A stretch of DNA of 64,000 nucleotides from Gemmobacter nectariphilus DSM 15620 (GCF_000429765.1 NZ_AUCM01000009.1:1-64000); one strand, 5' to 3'. Counted from the first letter of the stretch, positions 18,593 to 29,245 are shown. Numbers and translations: made by a program. Notes: a model not told the origin generated them from the letters alone.

Positions 18593-18774
18593 TCCTGGTG
18601 TGGCAACCGGCGGCCGCGACGGTCGGGTCTGGCCGATGCGCGTTCGTCGGTCCGGATGTATCCTCCGGGGATCAGCGTGCACGACCACAATGGGGGGCTG
18701 TCCCCGCGTGTTGGCCTTGTGTTGAACGGCCCGAGGGTCGGCCCCTGCCCCCCGGGGGGGGGCAGGCGATACCA

Positions 18775-21204
18775 TCAGCGAAAGTTGGCCGGGGTGATGC
18801 GGCGCTCGGCCTGATCTTTAGCGGCGGCCAGCGCAAGATTTGACCGAACAGCGGGCTTCGGCGGGCCGTCTTTGACCGCGCCACACCTCAAGGCTGTGCA
18901 AGTGTCACCTGACCGGCGGGCGCTTGCTTCTGCTGACCGCAGAGCGGTCTGAGCCGTTTCGCCAGCGGGTCGCGCGACAGTGACCTGCTTTGGCCGCGCT
19001 TGACCCGTGGGCCGACTGTCGGGGGCCGAAGGCTGGCGATCCTGCACCAGGGGCGGGCGGGGCTTTGCCTCGGCAACCTGCGGCATCGGTGCTGTCCAGT
19101 CGATATCTGCGGTCCCCGGCGCGGGCGCCATGCCGGACCATCGGCGCGGCGACAGGGGGCGGGTCGCATGGATGACCAGCCCGCCCTGGCCGTTCGGCCG
19201 GATCGCCAGCGGTCCGGTGCGCGCCAGACGGGTCTGGTCGATCACCCGGCAACCGGCGGGCGGTGGCTGCGCCAGCCGGGCGGCGATCACCACCAGATCA
19301 ACCTCGGCGCAGACGGCCGGCAGGCGGTCCGGTGCCGACTTGCCGGTCAGCACCGCGCCGCGCACCCCGGCCAGAGCGAATCGCCGATCCCCCTTGGCAC
19401 CGGAAAAGCCGGGCCGCGCAGCCGCCCCCTCTTGCCCGGCGGGATCGCCATCGTTTTCCAGCCAGGTGCGGGCCGCGAACCCGTTGCCGCGCGGGGTGGA
19501 CAGCGCCCGCCCCTCTGGCCCCATCAGCCCGGCCAAGCCGCCATCCGAGGCGATCAGCAGCACAGGCCGATCCCCGTGCCACAGCAGCAGCGCGGCCAGA
19601 ACCGGCAGCAGGCCCGCAGCTCGCGCGCGCCCGCGCAGCAACACCAGCGCGGCGCCCCCCAGACCCATCACCGGCAGAACCCAGGGCGCGGGCGAGGCAA
19701 TCATGGTGACCGCCCCCTCCCACCCCGCCACCATGCGGGCAATGGCCAGGATTGCGCCCGTCCCCAGTTCCAGCAGCCACAGTACCGGCGCAGCCAGCCC
19801 CAAGGGCGCCAGCACCGCCGACAGCACCGCCGCCGGCATCACCAGCACCCCCATCAGCGGCGAAGCCAGCAGGTTGGCCACCAGCCCGTAATCGGTGAAC
19901 CTGTTGAAATGCACCGCAGCAAAGGGCGCCGAGGCAAAGCCCGCCAGCACCGAGGACAACAGCAGCACGGCCACCGGCCGCAGCCAGCCCGGCAACCGCC
20001 CCGGCGGCGCCAGCCGGTTGAACAGCTCAAATCCCGAGACCAGGGCGGCCGTCGCGGCAAAGGACATCTGGAACCCCGGCTCTGCCACTGCCTCGGGCTG
20101 AACCAGCATGATCACGACCGCCGCCATGGCGACCGATCGCAGCGAAATCGCCCGCCGATCCAGCAGCACGGCCCCCAGCATCAGGGCGACCATGACAAAG
20201 GCGCGCGTGGTGGCCACATCGCCCCCCGACAGCACCAGATAGACCGCCGCCACCGCCAGCGCGACCACCGCCGCCACCTTGCGCGCCGGAATGCGCAGCG
20301 CCAGCGGCGGGATCAGTGCAAGCCCGCCCCGCAAGGCCCCAAAGACAAAGGCCGCCAGCAGCCCCATATGCACCCCGGAAATCGACACAAGGTGATAGAG
20401 GCTGGAATCGCGCAGCGCCTGCACCGCCTCGGCCCCCATGCCGGACCGATCGCCCGTCATCATCGCGGCGGCAAAGGCGCCCGGCTCGCCGGGAATTGCG
20501 GCTTGCAAGGCCGCCGACAGATACATCCGCATCCGCGCAACCTGCGCATCCCACAGCCCGGGCGGCGACTGCGCCAAGGCAGGCGTGCGCGTATAGCCCA
20601 CCGCCCCCAGCCCGCGAAACCAGGCCAGGCGCTGAAAATCGAAGCCGCCAGGTTCCACGGCACCTTCGGGCGGCGAAAGATGCGCGGTCATCATCAGCCG
20701 CATCCCTGGCTGCGGATCGAAAAACCCTTGCACCCCATGCAGCGACACCCGCACCCGCCCCGGCGTGCGATCCGGCGGCACCCGTTCCAGCACCACCCGG
20801 TCCAGCGTCAGGCGCAGCTGATCCGATTGCGAGCGGTCAATGTCGATCACCCGCCCCTCGACCGGGCCATAATAGCGAAACCCCAGCACGGGCGCCGCCA
20901 CCAGATCAGACCGCGCCCCGGCCAGCAAAAACCCCATCGCGGCCGCCAGAACGGCCGCCCCTGCCGGTTGCCAGACCGCCAGCGGCGAGAGCCAGACCAG
21001 CGCCCCCGCCAGCGCGAGGCCAAAGGCGCCCCAATAGGCCAGCCAAGGTTCGCCCGGCCACGATAGCCAGATCCCTATGCCGACCGCCATGCAGACCGGC
21101 ACCCACGGGAACAGCCGCCCCCGTTCCGCCAACAGCCAGTTGCCCAGCCGGCCCACTTGCCGCGCCCCCCGCGATTGCCTAGACAGGCGTCGATCCTGGA
21201 CCAC
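18775..21204 (-). CDS. comEC: ComEC/Rec2-family competence membrane protein
   Basis: About 809 residues. ComEC forms the inner-membrane channel for single-stranded DNA uptake. An N-terminal DUF4131-like region (~residues 50-190) is followed by the competence domain with many hydrophobic helices and the signature [16 protein letters not shown]. The C-terminal domain (~500-700) takes the place of the metallo-beta-lactamase-like nuclease, but the HxHxDH ligands are not seen, and a ~90-residue Pro/Arg/Gln-rich tail follows. The start is uncertain: an ATG at 21243 would overlap the divergent gltX start, so GTG 21204 is given. Confidence 0.85.
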   Translation of the reverse strand: MVQDRRLSRQSRGARQVGRLGNWLLAERGRLFPWVPVCMAVGIGIWLSWPGEPWLAYWGAFGLALAGALVWLSPLAVWQPAGAAVLAAAMGFLLAGARSDLVAAPVLGFRYYGPVEGRVIDIDRSQSDQLRLTLDRVVLERVPPDRTPGRVRVSLHGVQGFFDPQPGMRLMMTAHLSPPEGAVEPGGFDFQRLAWFRGLGAVGYTRTPALAQSPPGLWDAQVARMRMYLSAALQAAIPGEPGAFAAAMMTGDRSGMGAEAVQALRDSSLYHLVSISGVHMGLLAAFVFGALRGGLALIPPLALRIPARKVAAVVALAVAAVYLVLSGGDVATTRAFVMVALMLGAVLLDRRAISLRSVAMAAVVIMLVQPEAVAEPGFQMSFAATAALVSGFELFNRLAPPGRLPGWLRPVAVLLLSSVLAGFASAPFAAVHFNRFTDYGLVANLLASPLMGVLVMPAAVLSAVLAPLGLAAPVLWLLELGTGAILAIARMVAGWEGAVTMIASPAPWVLPVMGLGGAALVLLRGRARAAGLLPVLAALLLWHGDRPVLLIASDGGLAGLMGPEGRALSTPRGNGFAARTWLENDGDPAGQEGAAARPGFSGAKGDRRFALAGVRGAVLTGKSAPDRLPAVCAEVDLVVIAARLAQPPPAGCRVIDQTRLARTGPLAIRPNGQGGLVIHATRPLSPRRWSGMAPAPGTADIDWTAPMPQVAEAKPRPPLVQDRQPSAPDSRPTGQARPKQVTVARPAGETAQTALRSAEASARRSGDTCTALRCGAVKDGPPKPAVRSNLALAAAKDQAERRITPANFR

Positions 21205-21241
21205 AATGGTTTCCCGAAGGTTAATTCCGAAAGGCCCGCCC

Positions 21242-22669
21242 ATGCCCGGCCCCTCCGACCGCCCCGTCGTCACCCGCTTCGCCCCCTCGCCCACGGGCTA
21301 TCTGCATATTGGCGGCGCGCGCACCGCGCTGTTCAACTGGCTCTATGCCCGCGGCCGGGGCGGCAAGTTCCTGCTGCGGATCGAGGATACCGACCGCGAA
21401 CGGTCCACGCCCGAGGCAACGGCGGCAATCCTGCAAGGCATGGAATGGCTGGGCCTTGACTGGGATGGCGAGGCGATCAGCCAGTTCGAGCGCGCGCCCC
21501 GTCACGCCGAGGTGGCGCATGAGATGCTGGCACGCGGCAAGGCCTACAAGTGCTTTTCCACCCCCGAGGAGATCAACGCCTTCCGCGAGGCGGAAAAGGC
21601 CGCCGGCCGCTATCCGGTGTTCCTGTCGCCCTGGCGCGATGCCGATCCGGCGACCCACCCCGACGCCCCCTATGTGATCCGCATGAAGGCCCCCCGCGAT
21701 GGCGAGACCGTGATCCAGGACGCGGTTCAAGGCGAGGTGCGGGTCAAGAACGAGAACCTTGACGACATGATCGTCCTGCGGTCCGACGGAACGCCGGTCT
21801 ATATGCTGGCGGTGGTGGTCGATGACCATGACATGGGCGTCACCCATGTGATCCGCGGCGACGATCACCTCAACAACGCGTTCCGTCAGCAGATGGTCTA
21901 TGACGCGATGGATTGGGAGGTGCCGGTCTGGGCGCATATACCACTTATTCACGGTCCGGATGGCAAGAAGCTGTCAAAGCGGCATGGAGCGGTGGGTTTG
22001 CACGACTACGCGGCAATGGGCTATCCGGCGCAGGCGATGCGCAATTACCTGTGCCGTCTGGGCTGGGCGCATGGCGATGACGAATTCTTCACCGATGCCC
22101 AGGCCATCGAATGGTTCGATCTGACGGGAATCGGCCGCGCCCCGGCCCGGCTGGATTTCAAGAAGCTGGAGAATCTGTCGGGCCAGCACATCGCCAGCAT
22201 GGACGACGCCGCGCTGCTGCACGAATTGCAGGCATATCTGCGCGCCGCCGGACGCGATCCGTTGAGCGATGCACAGTCAGGTCTCATGCTGCGCGCAATG
22301 CCCTCGCTGAAGGAACGGTCCAAGACCTTCCCGGAACTCCTTGACAAGGCTGCATTTGTGACCGTTTCGCGCCCGATTTCGCCAGAGCCGAAGGCGCTGG
22401 CCGCGCTGGATGCGGTATCCCGTGGTATACTGTCGGAATTGACGCCGCGCCTGCAAACTGCTACTTGGTCGCGCGAGACGCTCGAGGCTGTGGTAGCGGA
22501 AACAGCTGCCGCTCACGGGCTGGGAATGGGCAAGATTGCAGCGCCGCTGCGTGCAGCGCTGGCTGGTCGGACCGTCACACCCAGCGTCTTCGATATGATG
22601 CTGGTCATCGGCCGGGAAGAAACGATGGCGCGGCTTGCGGAGGCTGCGGTTTGGCCGGAAACGGCCTGA
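21242..22669 (+). CDS. gltX: Glutamate--tRNA ligase
   Basis: 475-residue class I aminoacyl-tRNA synthetase. The HIGH-type motif [19 protein letters not shown] and the KMSKS-type motif [11 protein letters not shown] are both present, and [12 protein letters not shown] is typical of GluRS. Start ATG 21242 is preceded by GAAAGG; the open frame continues upstream only as antisense to comEC. The last ~300 bases are slightly lower in GC than the rest. Alphaproteobacteria often have a second gltX, so this copy may be the discriminating or the non-discriminating one. Confidence 0.96.
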   Translation: MPGPSDRPVVTRFAPSPTGYLHIGGARTALFNWLYARGRGGKFLLRIEDTDRERSTPEATAAILQGMEWLGLDWDGEAISQFERAPRHAEVAHEMLARGKAYKCFSTPEEINAFREAEKAAGRYPVFLSPWRDADPATHPDAPYVIRMKAPRDGETVIQDAVQGEVRVKNENLDDMIVLRSDGTPVYMLAVVVDDHDMGVTHVIRGDDHLNNAFRQQMVYDAMDWEVPVWAHIPLIHGPDGKKLSKRHGAVGLHDYAAMGYPAQAMRNYLCRLGWAHGDDEFFTDAQAIEWFDLTGIGRAPARLDFKKLENLSGQHIASMDDAALLHELQAYLRAAGRDPLSDAQSGLMLRAMPSLKERSKTFPELLDKAAFVTVSRPISPEPKALAALDAVSRGILSELTPRLQTATWSRETLEAVVAETAAAHGLGMGKIAAPLRAALAGRTVTPSVFDMMLVIGREETMARLAEAAVWPETA

Positions 22670-22733
22670 CCCCTCCGTGCGGGAATGAGCTTTCGCAGGG
22701 GCTGTTGCCCCGGCACCTAGAAGAGGGACCAGA

Positions 22734-24029
22734 ATGCCGACACCGATCAAGACCGCCAAGCTGACCATCGACGACAAGAGCTATGACCTGCCGATGTATG
22801 CGCCGACGGTCGGGCCCGATGTCCTCGACATCGGCAAGCTGTATGGCCAGGCCGACGTCTTCACCTTTGACCCCGGCTTCACCTCGACCGCGGCCTGCGA
22901 ATCCACCATCACCTATATTGATGGCGACAAGGGCGAGCTGCTCTATCGCGGCTACCCGATCGAACAGCTGGCGGAACAGTCGCATCACCTCGAGGTCTGC
23001 TACCTGCTGCTGTACGGAGAGCTGCCGAACAAGGAGCAGATGATCGACTTCGAAAATCGTGTGACCCGTCACACGATGGTGCATGAACAGATGCACAACT
23101 TCTTCCGCGGCTTCCGCCGCGATGCGCATCCGATGGCCACCATGGTGGGCGTCGTCGGCGCGATGTCGGCCTTCTATCACGATTCGACCGACATCAACGA
23201 TCCGTGGCAGCGCGAGGTCGCGGCGATCCGCATGATCGCCAAGATCCCGACGATCGCGGCGATGGCCTACAAGTATTCGGTCGGCCAGCCCTTCGTCTAT
23301 CCGAAGAACGACCTGAGCTATGCGGGCAACTTCCTGCGCATGTGCTTCTCGGTCCCGGCCGAGGAATATGTCGTCAACCCGATCCTCGAAAAGGCCATGG
23401 ACCGCATCATGATGCTCCATGCCGACCATGAACAGAACGCCTCGACCTCGACTGTGCGTCTGGCCGGCTCGTCGGGCGCCAACCCGTTCGCCTGCATCGC
23501 GGCCGGCATCGCCTGCCTGTGGGGGCCGGCCCATGGCGGCGCCAACCAGGCGTGCCTGGAAATGCTGCGCGAGATCGGCACCGTGGATCGCATCCCGGAA
23601 TTCATCGCCCGCGCCAAGGACAAGAACGATCCGTTCCGCCTGATGGGCTTTGGCCACCGCGTCTACAAGAACTTTGACCCGCGCGCCAAGGTGATGAAGC
23701 AGTCGGCCGACGAGGTGCTGGATCTGCTGGGCATCCACGACAACGAAACGCTCAAGGTCGCCAAGGAGCTGGAGCGGATCGCGCTGGAAGACCCCTACTT
23801 CATCGAGAAGAAGCTCTATCCGAACGTCGACTTCTACTCGGGCATCATCCTCGAGGCGATGGGCTTCCCGACCGCGATGTTCACCCCGATCTTTGCGCTG
23901 TCGCGTGCGGTGGGCTGGATCGCCCAGTGGAAAGAGATGATCTCGGATCCGGCGGGCAAGATCGGCCGTCCGCGTCAGCTGTATGTCGGCGCGCCGAAGC
24001 GCGACTATGTGGCGGTCGAAGGCCGCTGA
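22734..24029 (+). CDS. gltA: Citrate synthase (type II, hexameric form)
   Basis: 431 residues. Condenses oxaloacetate and acetyl-CoA at the entry of the TCA cycle. The catalytic His-His-Asp set is visible: [15 protein letters not shown], the [11 protein letters not shown] block and [13 protein letters not shown], with Asp in NVDFYSG. The long N-terminal beta region is typical of the Gram-negative NADH-sensitive type. Preceded by AAGAGGGACCAGA; 64 bases after gltX; followed by a strong terminator. Confidence 0.98.
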   Translation: MPTPIKTAKLTIDDKSYDLPMYAPTVGPDVLDIGKLYGQADVFTFDPGFTSTAACESTITYIDGDKGELLYRGYPIEQLAEQSHHLEVCYLLLYGELPNKEQMIDFENRVTRHTMVHEQMHNFFRGFRRDAHPMATMVGVVGAMSAFYHDSTDINDPWQREVAAIRMIAKIPTIAAMAYKYSVGQPFVYPKNDLSYAGNFLRMCFSVPAEEYVVNPILEKAMDRIMMLHADHEQNASTSTVRLAGSSGANPFACIAAGIACLWGPAHGGANQACLEMLREIGTVDRIPEFIARAKDKNDPFRLMGFGHRVYKNFDPRAKVMKQSADEVLDLLGIHDNETLKVAKELERIALEDPYFIEKKLYPNVDFYSGIILEAMGFPTAMFTPIFALSRAVGWIAQWKEMISDPAGKIGRPRQLYVGAPKRDYVAVEGR

Positions 24030-24050
24030 GGCACCGGACAGTTCCAACGA

Positions 24051-24082
24051 AAGGCCCTGCTTTTGCAGGGCCTTTTGCTTTT
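24051..24082 (+). terminator. Rho-independent terminator of gltA
   Basis: AAGGCCCTGC and GCAGGGCCTT form a perfect 10-bp stem around TTTT, followed by TTGCTTTT. Located 21 bases after the gltA stop. Confidence 0.92.
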
Positions 24083-24157
24083 GCCCTGCCCTGATCTGCC
24101 TGCACGGCAACGGACCCTGTGGTCAGCGCGGCGTGCCCTCTTGACCGAAGCGATGAA

Positions 24158-24175
24158 ACCGACCAGATGGTCGGT
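24158..24175. promoter_or_regulatory. TetR-type palindromic operator before the SMR gene
   Basis: ACCGACC-AGAT-GGTCGGT is a perfect 18-bp inverted repeat, 21 bases before the SMR transporter start. The transporter is coupled to a TetR-family gene, so this is the likely binding site for that repressor. The binding is an inference; size and symmetry match known TetR operators. Confidence 0.7.
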
Positions 24176-24196
24176 ATCTTTCTGACAGGTCGAATC

Positions 24197-24541
24197 ATGC
24201 CGTCCATCCTGCAATCCTGGGCCGCGCTTGGCGTGGCCATCGTTCTTGAAGTCGCCGGGTCTTCGTTCCTGCTGAAATCGGAACAGTTCACGCGGTTGCT
24301 GCCCTCGGCCATGACGCTGCTGCTGTATGCGCTGGCCTTCTACACGCTGTCCTTTGCGCTGCGGCACATTCCGCTGGGCGTGGCCTATGCGATCTGGTCG
24401 GGGGTCGGCATCATCCTGACGGCGCTGATCAGCGTGTTCGTGTTTCGCCAAAGCCTGGATCTGGCGGCGATTGTCGGCATCGGCTTCATCATGACGGGCG
24501 TCATCATCATGAACGCCTTCTCGCAGGCCGCCGCGCATTGA
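24197..24541 (+). CDS. Small multidrug resistance (SMR/EmrE-type) transporter
   Basis: 114 residues with four hydrophobic helices, the SMR family length. The proton/substrate-coupling glutamate is Glu18 (AIVLEVAGSSFLLKSE, equivalent to EmrE Glu14), and the helix 3 signature GVAYAIWSGVGIILTAL is present. Exports small cations such as quaternary ammonium compounds or guanidinium in exchange for protons; which substrate cannot be said. The stop overlaps the TetR gene start, and a palindromic operator sits upstream. Confidence 0.93.
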   Translation: MPSILQSWAALGVAIVLEVAGSSFLLKSEQFTRLLPSAMTLLLYALAFYTLSFALRHIPLGVAYAIWSGVGIILTALISVFVFRQSLDLAAIVGIGFIMTGVIIMNAFSQAAAH

Positions 24542-25086
24542 GCGGGGCACATCACCGCCGCAAGCAGCCCGAACTGGTGCGGGCCGCCATCCTGGCCGAG
24601 GCCGGCGCGCTGGCTGCGCGGATCGGAGTTCAGGCGCTGACGGTGCAGGCGGTGGCCGAGGCGGCCGGCGTCACCAAGGGCGGCCTTTTGCACCACTTTC
24701 CCAGCAAGGACTTGCTGGTGCGCGCCTTGCAGGCCGCCGCGATCGAGGGGTTCGAGACTGCGGTCGAGGCCTGCATGGCCGCCGATCCCATCGCCCATGG
24801 TCGCTTTACGCGCGCCTATGTGCGCACCTGTCTGGACGGCGCCAGTGATGGCCCCTCGCCCACGCTGATCGCCGCGCTTTGGGCCGATCCGGTGCTGCGG
24901 CGCGACTGGTATGACTGGATGGCCCGGCAAGAGGCCCGGCACGCCGCCACCGATGGCAGCGCCGAGTTGCAACAGATCCGCTTTGCGGCCGATGGCATCT
25001 GGCTGGCGCTGACCAATGGCCTGGATACCAGCGGCTGGGTCGATCGGCTGATCGCCGGAACAGGCGCCGGGCGATCCGCCACTTGA
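24538..25086 (+). CDS. TetR-family repressor, partner of the SMR transporter
   Basis: 182 residues with an N-terminal TetR helix-turn-helix (VQAVAEAAGVTKGGLLHHFPSKDLLV, about residues 38-65) and a variable ligand-binding C-terminus. It begins with a TTG that overlaps the transporter stop (TTGA); an in-frame GTG 13 codons on is an alternative start. By position it most likely represses its own two-gene operon through the palindrome at 24158 until a pump substrate binds. Confidence 0.9.
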   Translation: MSGAHHRRKQPELVRAAILAEAGALAARIGVQALTVQAVAEAAGVTKGGLLHHFPSKDLLVRALQAAAIEGFETAVEACMAADPIAHGRFTRAYVRTCLDGASDGPSPTLIAALWADPVLRRDWYDWMARQEARHAATDGSAELQQIRFAADGIWLALTNGLDTSGWVDRLIAGTGAGRSAT

Positions 25087-25140
25087 CCTTTGGGCCCCGG
25101 CCCCGGATCGTTCCGGCAAGACCCTTGAAACGGTGCCCCG

Positions 25141-26094
25141 ATGCTTTACGCCTATCGCCCCGATGGCCCGCGCCTTGAACGCCTTGCCCATGACGCAGCC
25201 CTGGACGATGCGCTGTGGATCGACCTTTACCGGCCCATGCCGGCACAGGTCGAGGCGGTCGTGGCCCTGGGGATCGAGGTGCCGACCCTTGCCGACATGG
25301 AAGAGATCGAGATCTCGAACCGGCTCTATCGTGACAATGGCATCGACTACATGACCGTGGTGCTGCCCGGAACCGACGTGCATGGCGAACAGCTCACGGG
25401 TCCGGTCACCTTCATCCTGGCGCAGAACCGGCTGGTGACGGTGCGCCACCACAATCCCCGCCCGTTCGAGACCTATCCCGCCCGCGCCGAAAAGGTCGGT
25501 CCCGGATGCGGCCAGGCCAGCGACATCCTGCTTGGCCTGATCGAGGAAATCATCGGGCGGCAGGCCGACCTGCTGGAGGCCGTGGGCAAGACGCTGGACG
25601 CCGCCAGCCGCCGGGTGTTCCACGAGGATCCGGGCACCGATGTCGGCCCGCTGCGCGACCTTTTGCGCAGCACGGGAATGGAGAATGAACGCATCGGACG
25701 GGTTCGGCTGGGCCTTCTGACGCTGGAACGTGCGCTTGGCTTTCTGGAACAGTCGCCCGAGCCCCTGCCCAAGAAATCCCTTGGCACCATCAAGGCCCTG
25801 CGCCGTGACATCGCCGCGCTATCGGTTCATGCCGACTTTCTGGGAACCCGGGTCGAGATGGCCAGCGATGTGACGCTGGGGATCATCAACATTGGCCAAA
25901 GCCAGACGACCAAGACCGTCTCGGTCGTCGCGGTGATCTTCATGCCGCCGACGCTGGTGGCCTCGGTCTACGGGATGAACTTTCGCATCATGCCGGAACT
26001 TGATTGGGCCTGGGGCTATCCTGGCGCGCTGGGGCTGATGCTGGCCTCGGCCGTCGGGGCCTATCTGTTCTTCCGCTGGCGCCGCTGGCTGTAG
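25141..26094 (+). CDS. corA: Magnesium/cobalt transporter CorA family
   Basis: 317 residues. Pentameric inner-membrane divalent-cation channel with a large cytosolic N-terminal domain and two C-terminal helices. The selectivity motif GMNF is present (VASVYGMNFRIMPE), followed by the second helix and a basic C-terminal tail (FFRWRRWL). Stands alone between the TetR gene and the convergent glutamine-synthetase operon. Confidence 0.93.
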   Translation: MLYAYRPDGPRLERLAHDAALDDALWIDLYRPMPAQVEAVVALGIEVPTLADMEEIEISNRLYRDNGIDYMTVVLPGTDVHGEQLTGPVTFILAQNRLVTVRHHNPRPFETYPARAEKVGPGCGQASDILLGLIEEIIGRQADLLEAVGKTLDAASRRVFHEDPGTDVGPLRDLLRSTGMENERIGRVRLGLLTLERALGFLEQSPEPLPKKSLGTIKALRRDIAALSVHADFLGTRVEMASDVTLGIINIGQSQTTKTVSVVAVIFMPPTLVASVYGMNFRIMPELDWAWGYPGALGLMLASAVGAYLFFRWRRWL

Positions 26095-26126
26095 GGCAGA
26101 GCCGGGCACGGCTCTGCCCCCCAGGG

Positions 26127-27473
26127 TCAGACGGTATCCAGATACAGCTCGACCTGCTCTTCTGGCGTCAGCTCGGCCATGTAATGCAGCTCTTGCCGCT
26201 TGGTCAGGATGTAGTTGCGCACAAGTTCGGGGGCAAACATCCGGGCGATGATCGGGGAATGTTCAAAGGCGTCGATCGCGCCCGCCCAGGTCGCGGGCAA
26301 TTGCGACAGGCCTTCAGTCGCATAGGCATTTCCGGTCACCGGGGGCGGCGCCTCCATCCCGTCCTCGATCCCGATCAGCGCGGAGCCCAGGATCGCGGCC
26401 AGCATCAGATAGGGGTTCACATCGCCCCCCGCGACCCGGTGTTCGATCCGCCGCGCCGAGGGGCTGCCCGAGGGCACCCGGATCGCCACGGTGCGGTTTT
26501 CATACCCCCAGCAGATCGCGGTGGGGGCATGGGCATCGGGAACCAGCCGTTCATAGCTGTTGGCATGGGGGGCAAAGACCAGCGCACTGTCATGCATCCC
26601 GGCCAGGCAGCCGGCGACGGCGCTGCGCAGTATGGCCGTGCCCTCGGGTCCGCCATTGTCAAAGACATTGCGCCCGGCACTGTCCAGCAAGCTGAAGTGC
26701 GTGTGCAGCCCGCTGCCGGAATATTCGGGATAGGGCTTGGCCATGAAGCTGGCCGCAAAACCGTGGCGCCGCGCAAGGCCCTTGACCAGCATCTTGAACA
26801 GCCAGGCATCATCGGCCGCCCGCAAGGCATCATCCTGATGCATCATGTTGATCTCGAACTGGCCAAGGCCCGTCTCGCTGATCGCGGTGTCGGCGGGAAT
26901 GTCCATCGCCTCGCAGGCATCATAAAGATCGGTGAAGAACACGTCGAACGCATCCAGCGCCCGGATGCTCAGCGTTTCGGCCGCCTTGCGCCGCTTGCCC
27001 GACCGCGGCGAGGGCGGCACCTGCAAGGTCTTGCCGCTATCGTCGATCAGGAAGAATTCCAGCTCCATCGCCACCACCGGCGTCAGGCCATGGGTGCGGT
27101 AGCGATCCACCACCGCACGCAGGGCATGGCGCGGGTCGCCATCATAGGGCTGGCCATTTTCGCGGAACATCCAGATCGGCAACAGGCCGGTCGGCGCCTC
27201 GAGCCAGGGCATCGGCATGAAGCCGCGCTCGGTCGGGCGCAGGATGCCATCGGCATCGCCCTGTTCGAACACCAGCGGGCTATCGTCGATATCCTCGCCC
27301 CAGATGTCGAGGTTCATCACCGACATCGGAAAACGCGTGCCGTTCTTGATGACGTTTTCGGCGAAACGTGCCGGAATGCGCTTGCCGCGCGCCTGGCCGT
27401 TCAGATCGGCCGCAGCAACGCGGATGGTGCGCACATCGGTATGTTTGCGCAGCCAGTTGGACAGGTCTTTCAT
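26127..27473 (-). CDS. Glutamine synthetase family protein, probable gamma-glutamylpolyamine synthetase
   Basis: 448 residues, full glutamine-synthetase fold: EFFLIDDSG (metal-binding Glu), ETGLGQFEIN, SGLHTHFSL (His of the active site) and NRTVAIRVP (phosphate/ADP Arg). It lacks the adenylylation-loop sequence of housekeeping GlnA. Sequence style and the adjoining amine-type ABC importer point to the PuuA/GlnA-III group, which ligates glutamate to putrescine or other amines for catabolism. Its start overlaps the upstream permease stop (ATGA). The substrate is inferred, not shown. Confidence 0.85.
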   Translation of the reverse strand: MKDLSNWLRKHTDVRTIRVAAADLNGQARGKRIPARFAENVIKNGTRFPMSVMNLDIWGEDIDDSPLVFEQGDADGILRPTERGFMPMPWLEAPTGLLPIWMFRENGQPYDGDPRHALRAVVDRYRTHGLTPVVAMELEFFLIDDSGKTLQVPPSPRSGKRRKAAETLSIRALDAFDVFFTDLYDACEAMDIPADTAISETGLGQFEINMMHQDDALRAADDAWLFKMLVKGLARRHGFAASFMAKPYPEYSGSGLHTHFSLLDSAGRNVFDNGGPEGTAILRSAVAGCLAGMHDSALVFAPHANSYERLVPDAHAPTAICWGYENRTVAIRVPSGSPSARRIEHRVAGGDVNPYLMLAAILGSALIGIEDGMEAPPPVTGNAYATEGLSQLPATWAGAIDAFEHSPIIARMFAPELVRNYILTKRQELHYMAELTPEEQVELYLDTV

Positions 27474-28321
27474 CGAATGATCTGCGGCCGGATGCGGAGC
27501 TTCGGCCGCACCTCCTTTGGCAGATGCCGGTTGAGCCGCCGGTTCACCGCGCCGAACAGCGCAGTGATCACAAGGGTCGCCAGGATGAAATAGGCGGCAA
27601 TGATCGGATAGGCGACGAAGGGGTTGAAGGTCTGAGTCGCGAAATAGCTGGCGTAATAGAGCGCATCGCCCGATTGCTGCCAGGCCGGAAAGCCGGAAAA
27701 GAACACCAGCGTCGTGGCGTGGAACAGAAAGATCGCCTCGTTCGTATAGCTGGGCCAGGCCAGCCGCAGCATGGTCGGCCAGGTGATGCGGCGAAACCGC
27801 GACCAGCCCGACAGGCCATAGGCATCCGCCGCCTCCATGTCGCCGCGCGGCACCGACCGCAACGCACCATAAAAGATTTCCGCCGTATAGGCCGAGGTAT
27901 TGAGGAACAGCACGATCAGCGCCCCCAGCCAGGCCCGCGTCAGCCAGCCGGTCGACACCGACAGTTCGACCGGGCCAAGGGCCAGGGTGCCCGTGACCTT
28001 TGGCACGATCTGGAAGAACTCGTAGGCAAAGAAGAACTGGATGAACAAGGGCGAGCCGCGAAAGACAAAGATGAACGCCCGCGCCGGCCGCGACAGCCAA
28101 GGGTGCTCGCTGCCCTTGGCGACCGCGATGGCCGTTGCAAGGCCAAAGCCCAGCACCACCGCCAGCAGCGCGAAATAGACGTTCCACAACATCCCCGAGC
28201 CGATCAGCACCACCTGATCGCACAGGGTGATGTCGGCGCCCTTGGGCAACAGAGTGGCCCCGAAATCGCGCCCCAGCGCGCGCAGGCCATATTCGGTCAG
28301 GGATTCGGCACAGGTTCTCAT
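27470..28321 (-). CDS. Polar amino acid/polyamine-type ABC transporter permease (HisM-like)
   Basis: 283 residues, about five membrane helices. Carries the EAA-loop of importer permeases (SVPRGDMEAADAYGLSGWSRFRRITWP) and FRGSPLFIQ, both typical of the histidine/glutamine/octopine permease group. Forms the membrane channel with the neighbouring permease. Overlaps both neighbours by 4 bases, so it is tightly coupled. Confidence 0.92.
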   Translation of the reverse strand: MRTCAESLTEYGLRALGRDFGATLLPKGADITLCDQVVLIGSGMLWNVYFALLAVVLGFGLATAIAVAKGSEHPWLSRPARAFIFVFRGSPLFIQFFFAYEFFQIVPKVTGTLALGPVELSVSTGWLTRAWLGALIVLFLNTSAYTAEIFYGALRSVPRGDMEAADAYGLSGWSRFRRITWPTMLRLAWPSYTNEAIFLFHATTLVFFSGFPAWQQSGDALYYASYFATQTFNPFVAYPIIAAYFILATLVITALFGAVNRRLNRHLPKEVRPKLRIRPQIIR

Positions 28322-29202
28322 GCTGCACCCGCCTTGCGCAGCGCCTCGCCCGAGGCGGTGGCCTGCCCGACGGACAGCCGCATCTGAAGCCGCCCCAGCA
28401 CCTTTTCGCTACCCCAGGTCAGCAGCAGGTAGAAACACAGCAGCGCCAGGAAATACCACACCCGCCAGTCTGGATGCGGATAGGCATAGATCTGCGTCTT
28501 GGAACTGCCCAGCTCGCGCGCCCAGTAGACGATATCCTTGATGCCCAGCAGGAACAGCAGCGGCGTGGCCTTGATCAGGATCATCCACAGGTTCGACAGG
28601 CCCGGCAGCGCATAGACCCACATCTGCGGCAAGATCACCCGGCGAAACGCCTGCGCGGGCGACATGCCATAGGCCTCGGCGGTTTCCACCTGCGCACGCG
28701 GCACGGCATCCATGGCGCCCTTCAGCGTGTTGGCGGCAAAGGCCCCGAACACCAGCGCAAAGGCCAGCAGCGCCAGCACAAAGGCATAGGCATCATGGGC
28801 GACCTTGGGCGCGCTTGACAGCGGCACCTTGGCCTGCGGACAGACGACGAAATCATTGCCCTGACGCACCGGCTCGGTCCAGTCGGGGCATAGCGTGACA
28901 TGCATCAGATATTCCAGCCCCTGATCCACCGCAATCGGCACGAACAGGAAGAAGACAATATCGGGCACACCGCGCACCATGGCGATATAGCCCTTGCCCA
29001 GCAAAGCCACCGGCAGCACATGCGAGCGCGCCATCACCGCCCCGCCAAAGCCGAAGCCCAGCGCCGCCGGCGCCGCCAGCGCCAGCAGCAGCAGCACCGT
29101 CAGCACCGACCAATACATGGACAGATGCGTGCCCGAGGTCAGGTAGCACGCGAACCACGCGGCACCTTCGAGCGACTTGGGATCGGCGCAGACTTCGAAC
29201 AT
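28318..29202 (-). CDS. Polar amino acid/polyamine-type ABC transporter permease (HisQ-like)
   Basis: 294 residues, inner-membrane permease of the same family. The EAA loop is visible (AVPRAQVETAEAYGMSPAQAF followed by RVILPQMW), and VRGVPDIVFFLF corresponds to the conserved RGxP segment. An unusually long loop between helices (DWTEPVRQGNDFVVCPQAK) may face the periplasm. Partner of the adjacent permease; start lies after the hairpin at 29223. Confidence 0.92.
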   Translation of the reverse strand: MFEVCADPKSLEGAAWFACYLTSGTHLSMYWSVLTVLLLLALAAPAALGFGFGGAVMARSHVLPVALLGKGYIAMVRGVPDIVFFLFVPIAVDQGLEYLMHVTLCPDWTEPVRQGNDFVVCPQAKVPLSSAPKVAHDAYAFVLALLAFALVFGAFAANTLKGAMDAVPRAQVETAEAYGMSPAQAFRRVILPQMWVYALPGLSNLWMILIKATPLLFLLGIKDIVYWARELGSSKTQIYAYPHPDWRVWYFLALLCFYLLLTWGSEKVLGRLQMRLSVGQATASGEALRKAGAA

Positions 29203-29222
29203 CGGAGCGGACTTCCGTAAGG

Positions 29223-29245
29223 GAGGGGCGCCGCACGGGCGCCCC
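29223..29245 (-). terminator. Intercistronic hairpin after the binding-protein gene
   Basis: AGGGGCGCC and GGCGCCCCT make a perfect 9-bp stem with a 5-base loop, between the binding-protein stop (29255) and the first permease start (29202). It lacks a U-run. Such hairpins usually protect the upstream message and partly stop transcription, giving more binding protein than permease; that role is inferred. Confidence 0.7.

Noticed and set aside
18593-18774. Possible small structured RNA between lexA and comEC
   Set aside because: GC-rich with local pairing but lacks the conserved SRP RNA or other known RNA signatures; it includes a plain C6-G9 run.
19000-21066. Long plus-strand open frame opposite comEC
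   Set aside because: Translation is Gln/Arg/Pro-rich low complexity; comEC on the minus strand has the real motifs.
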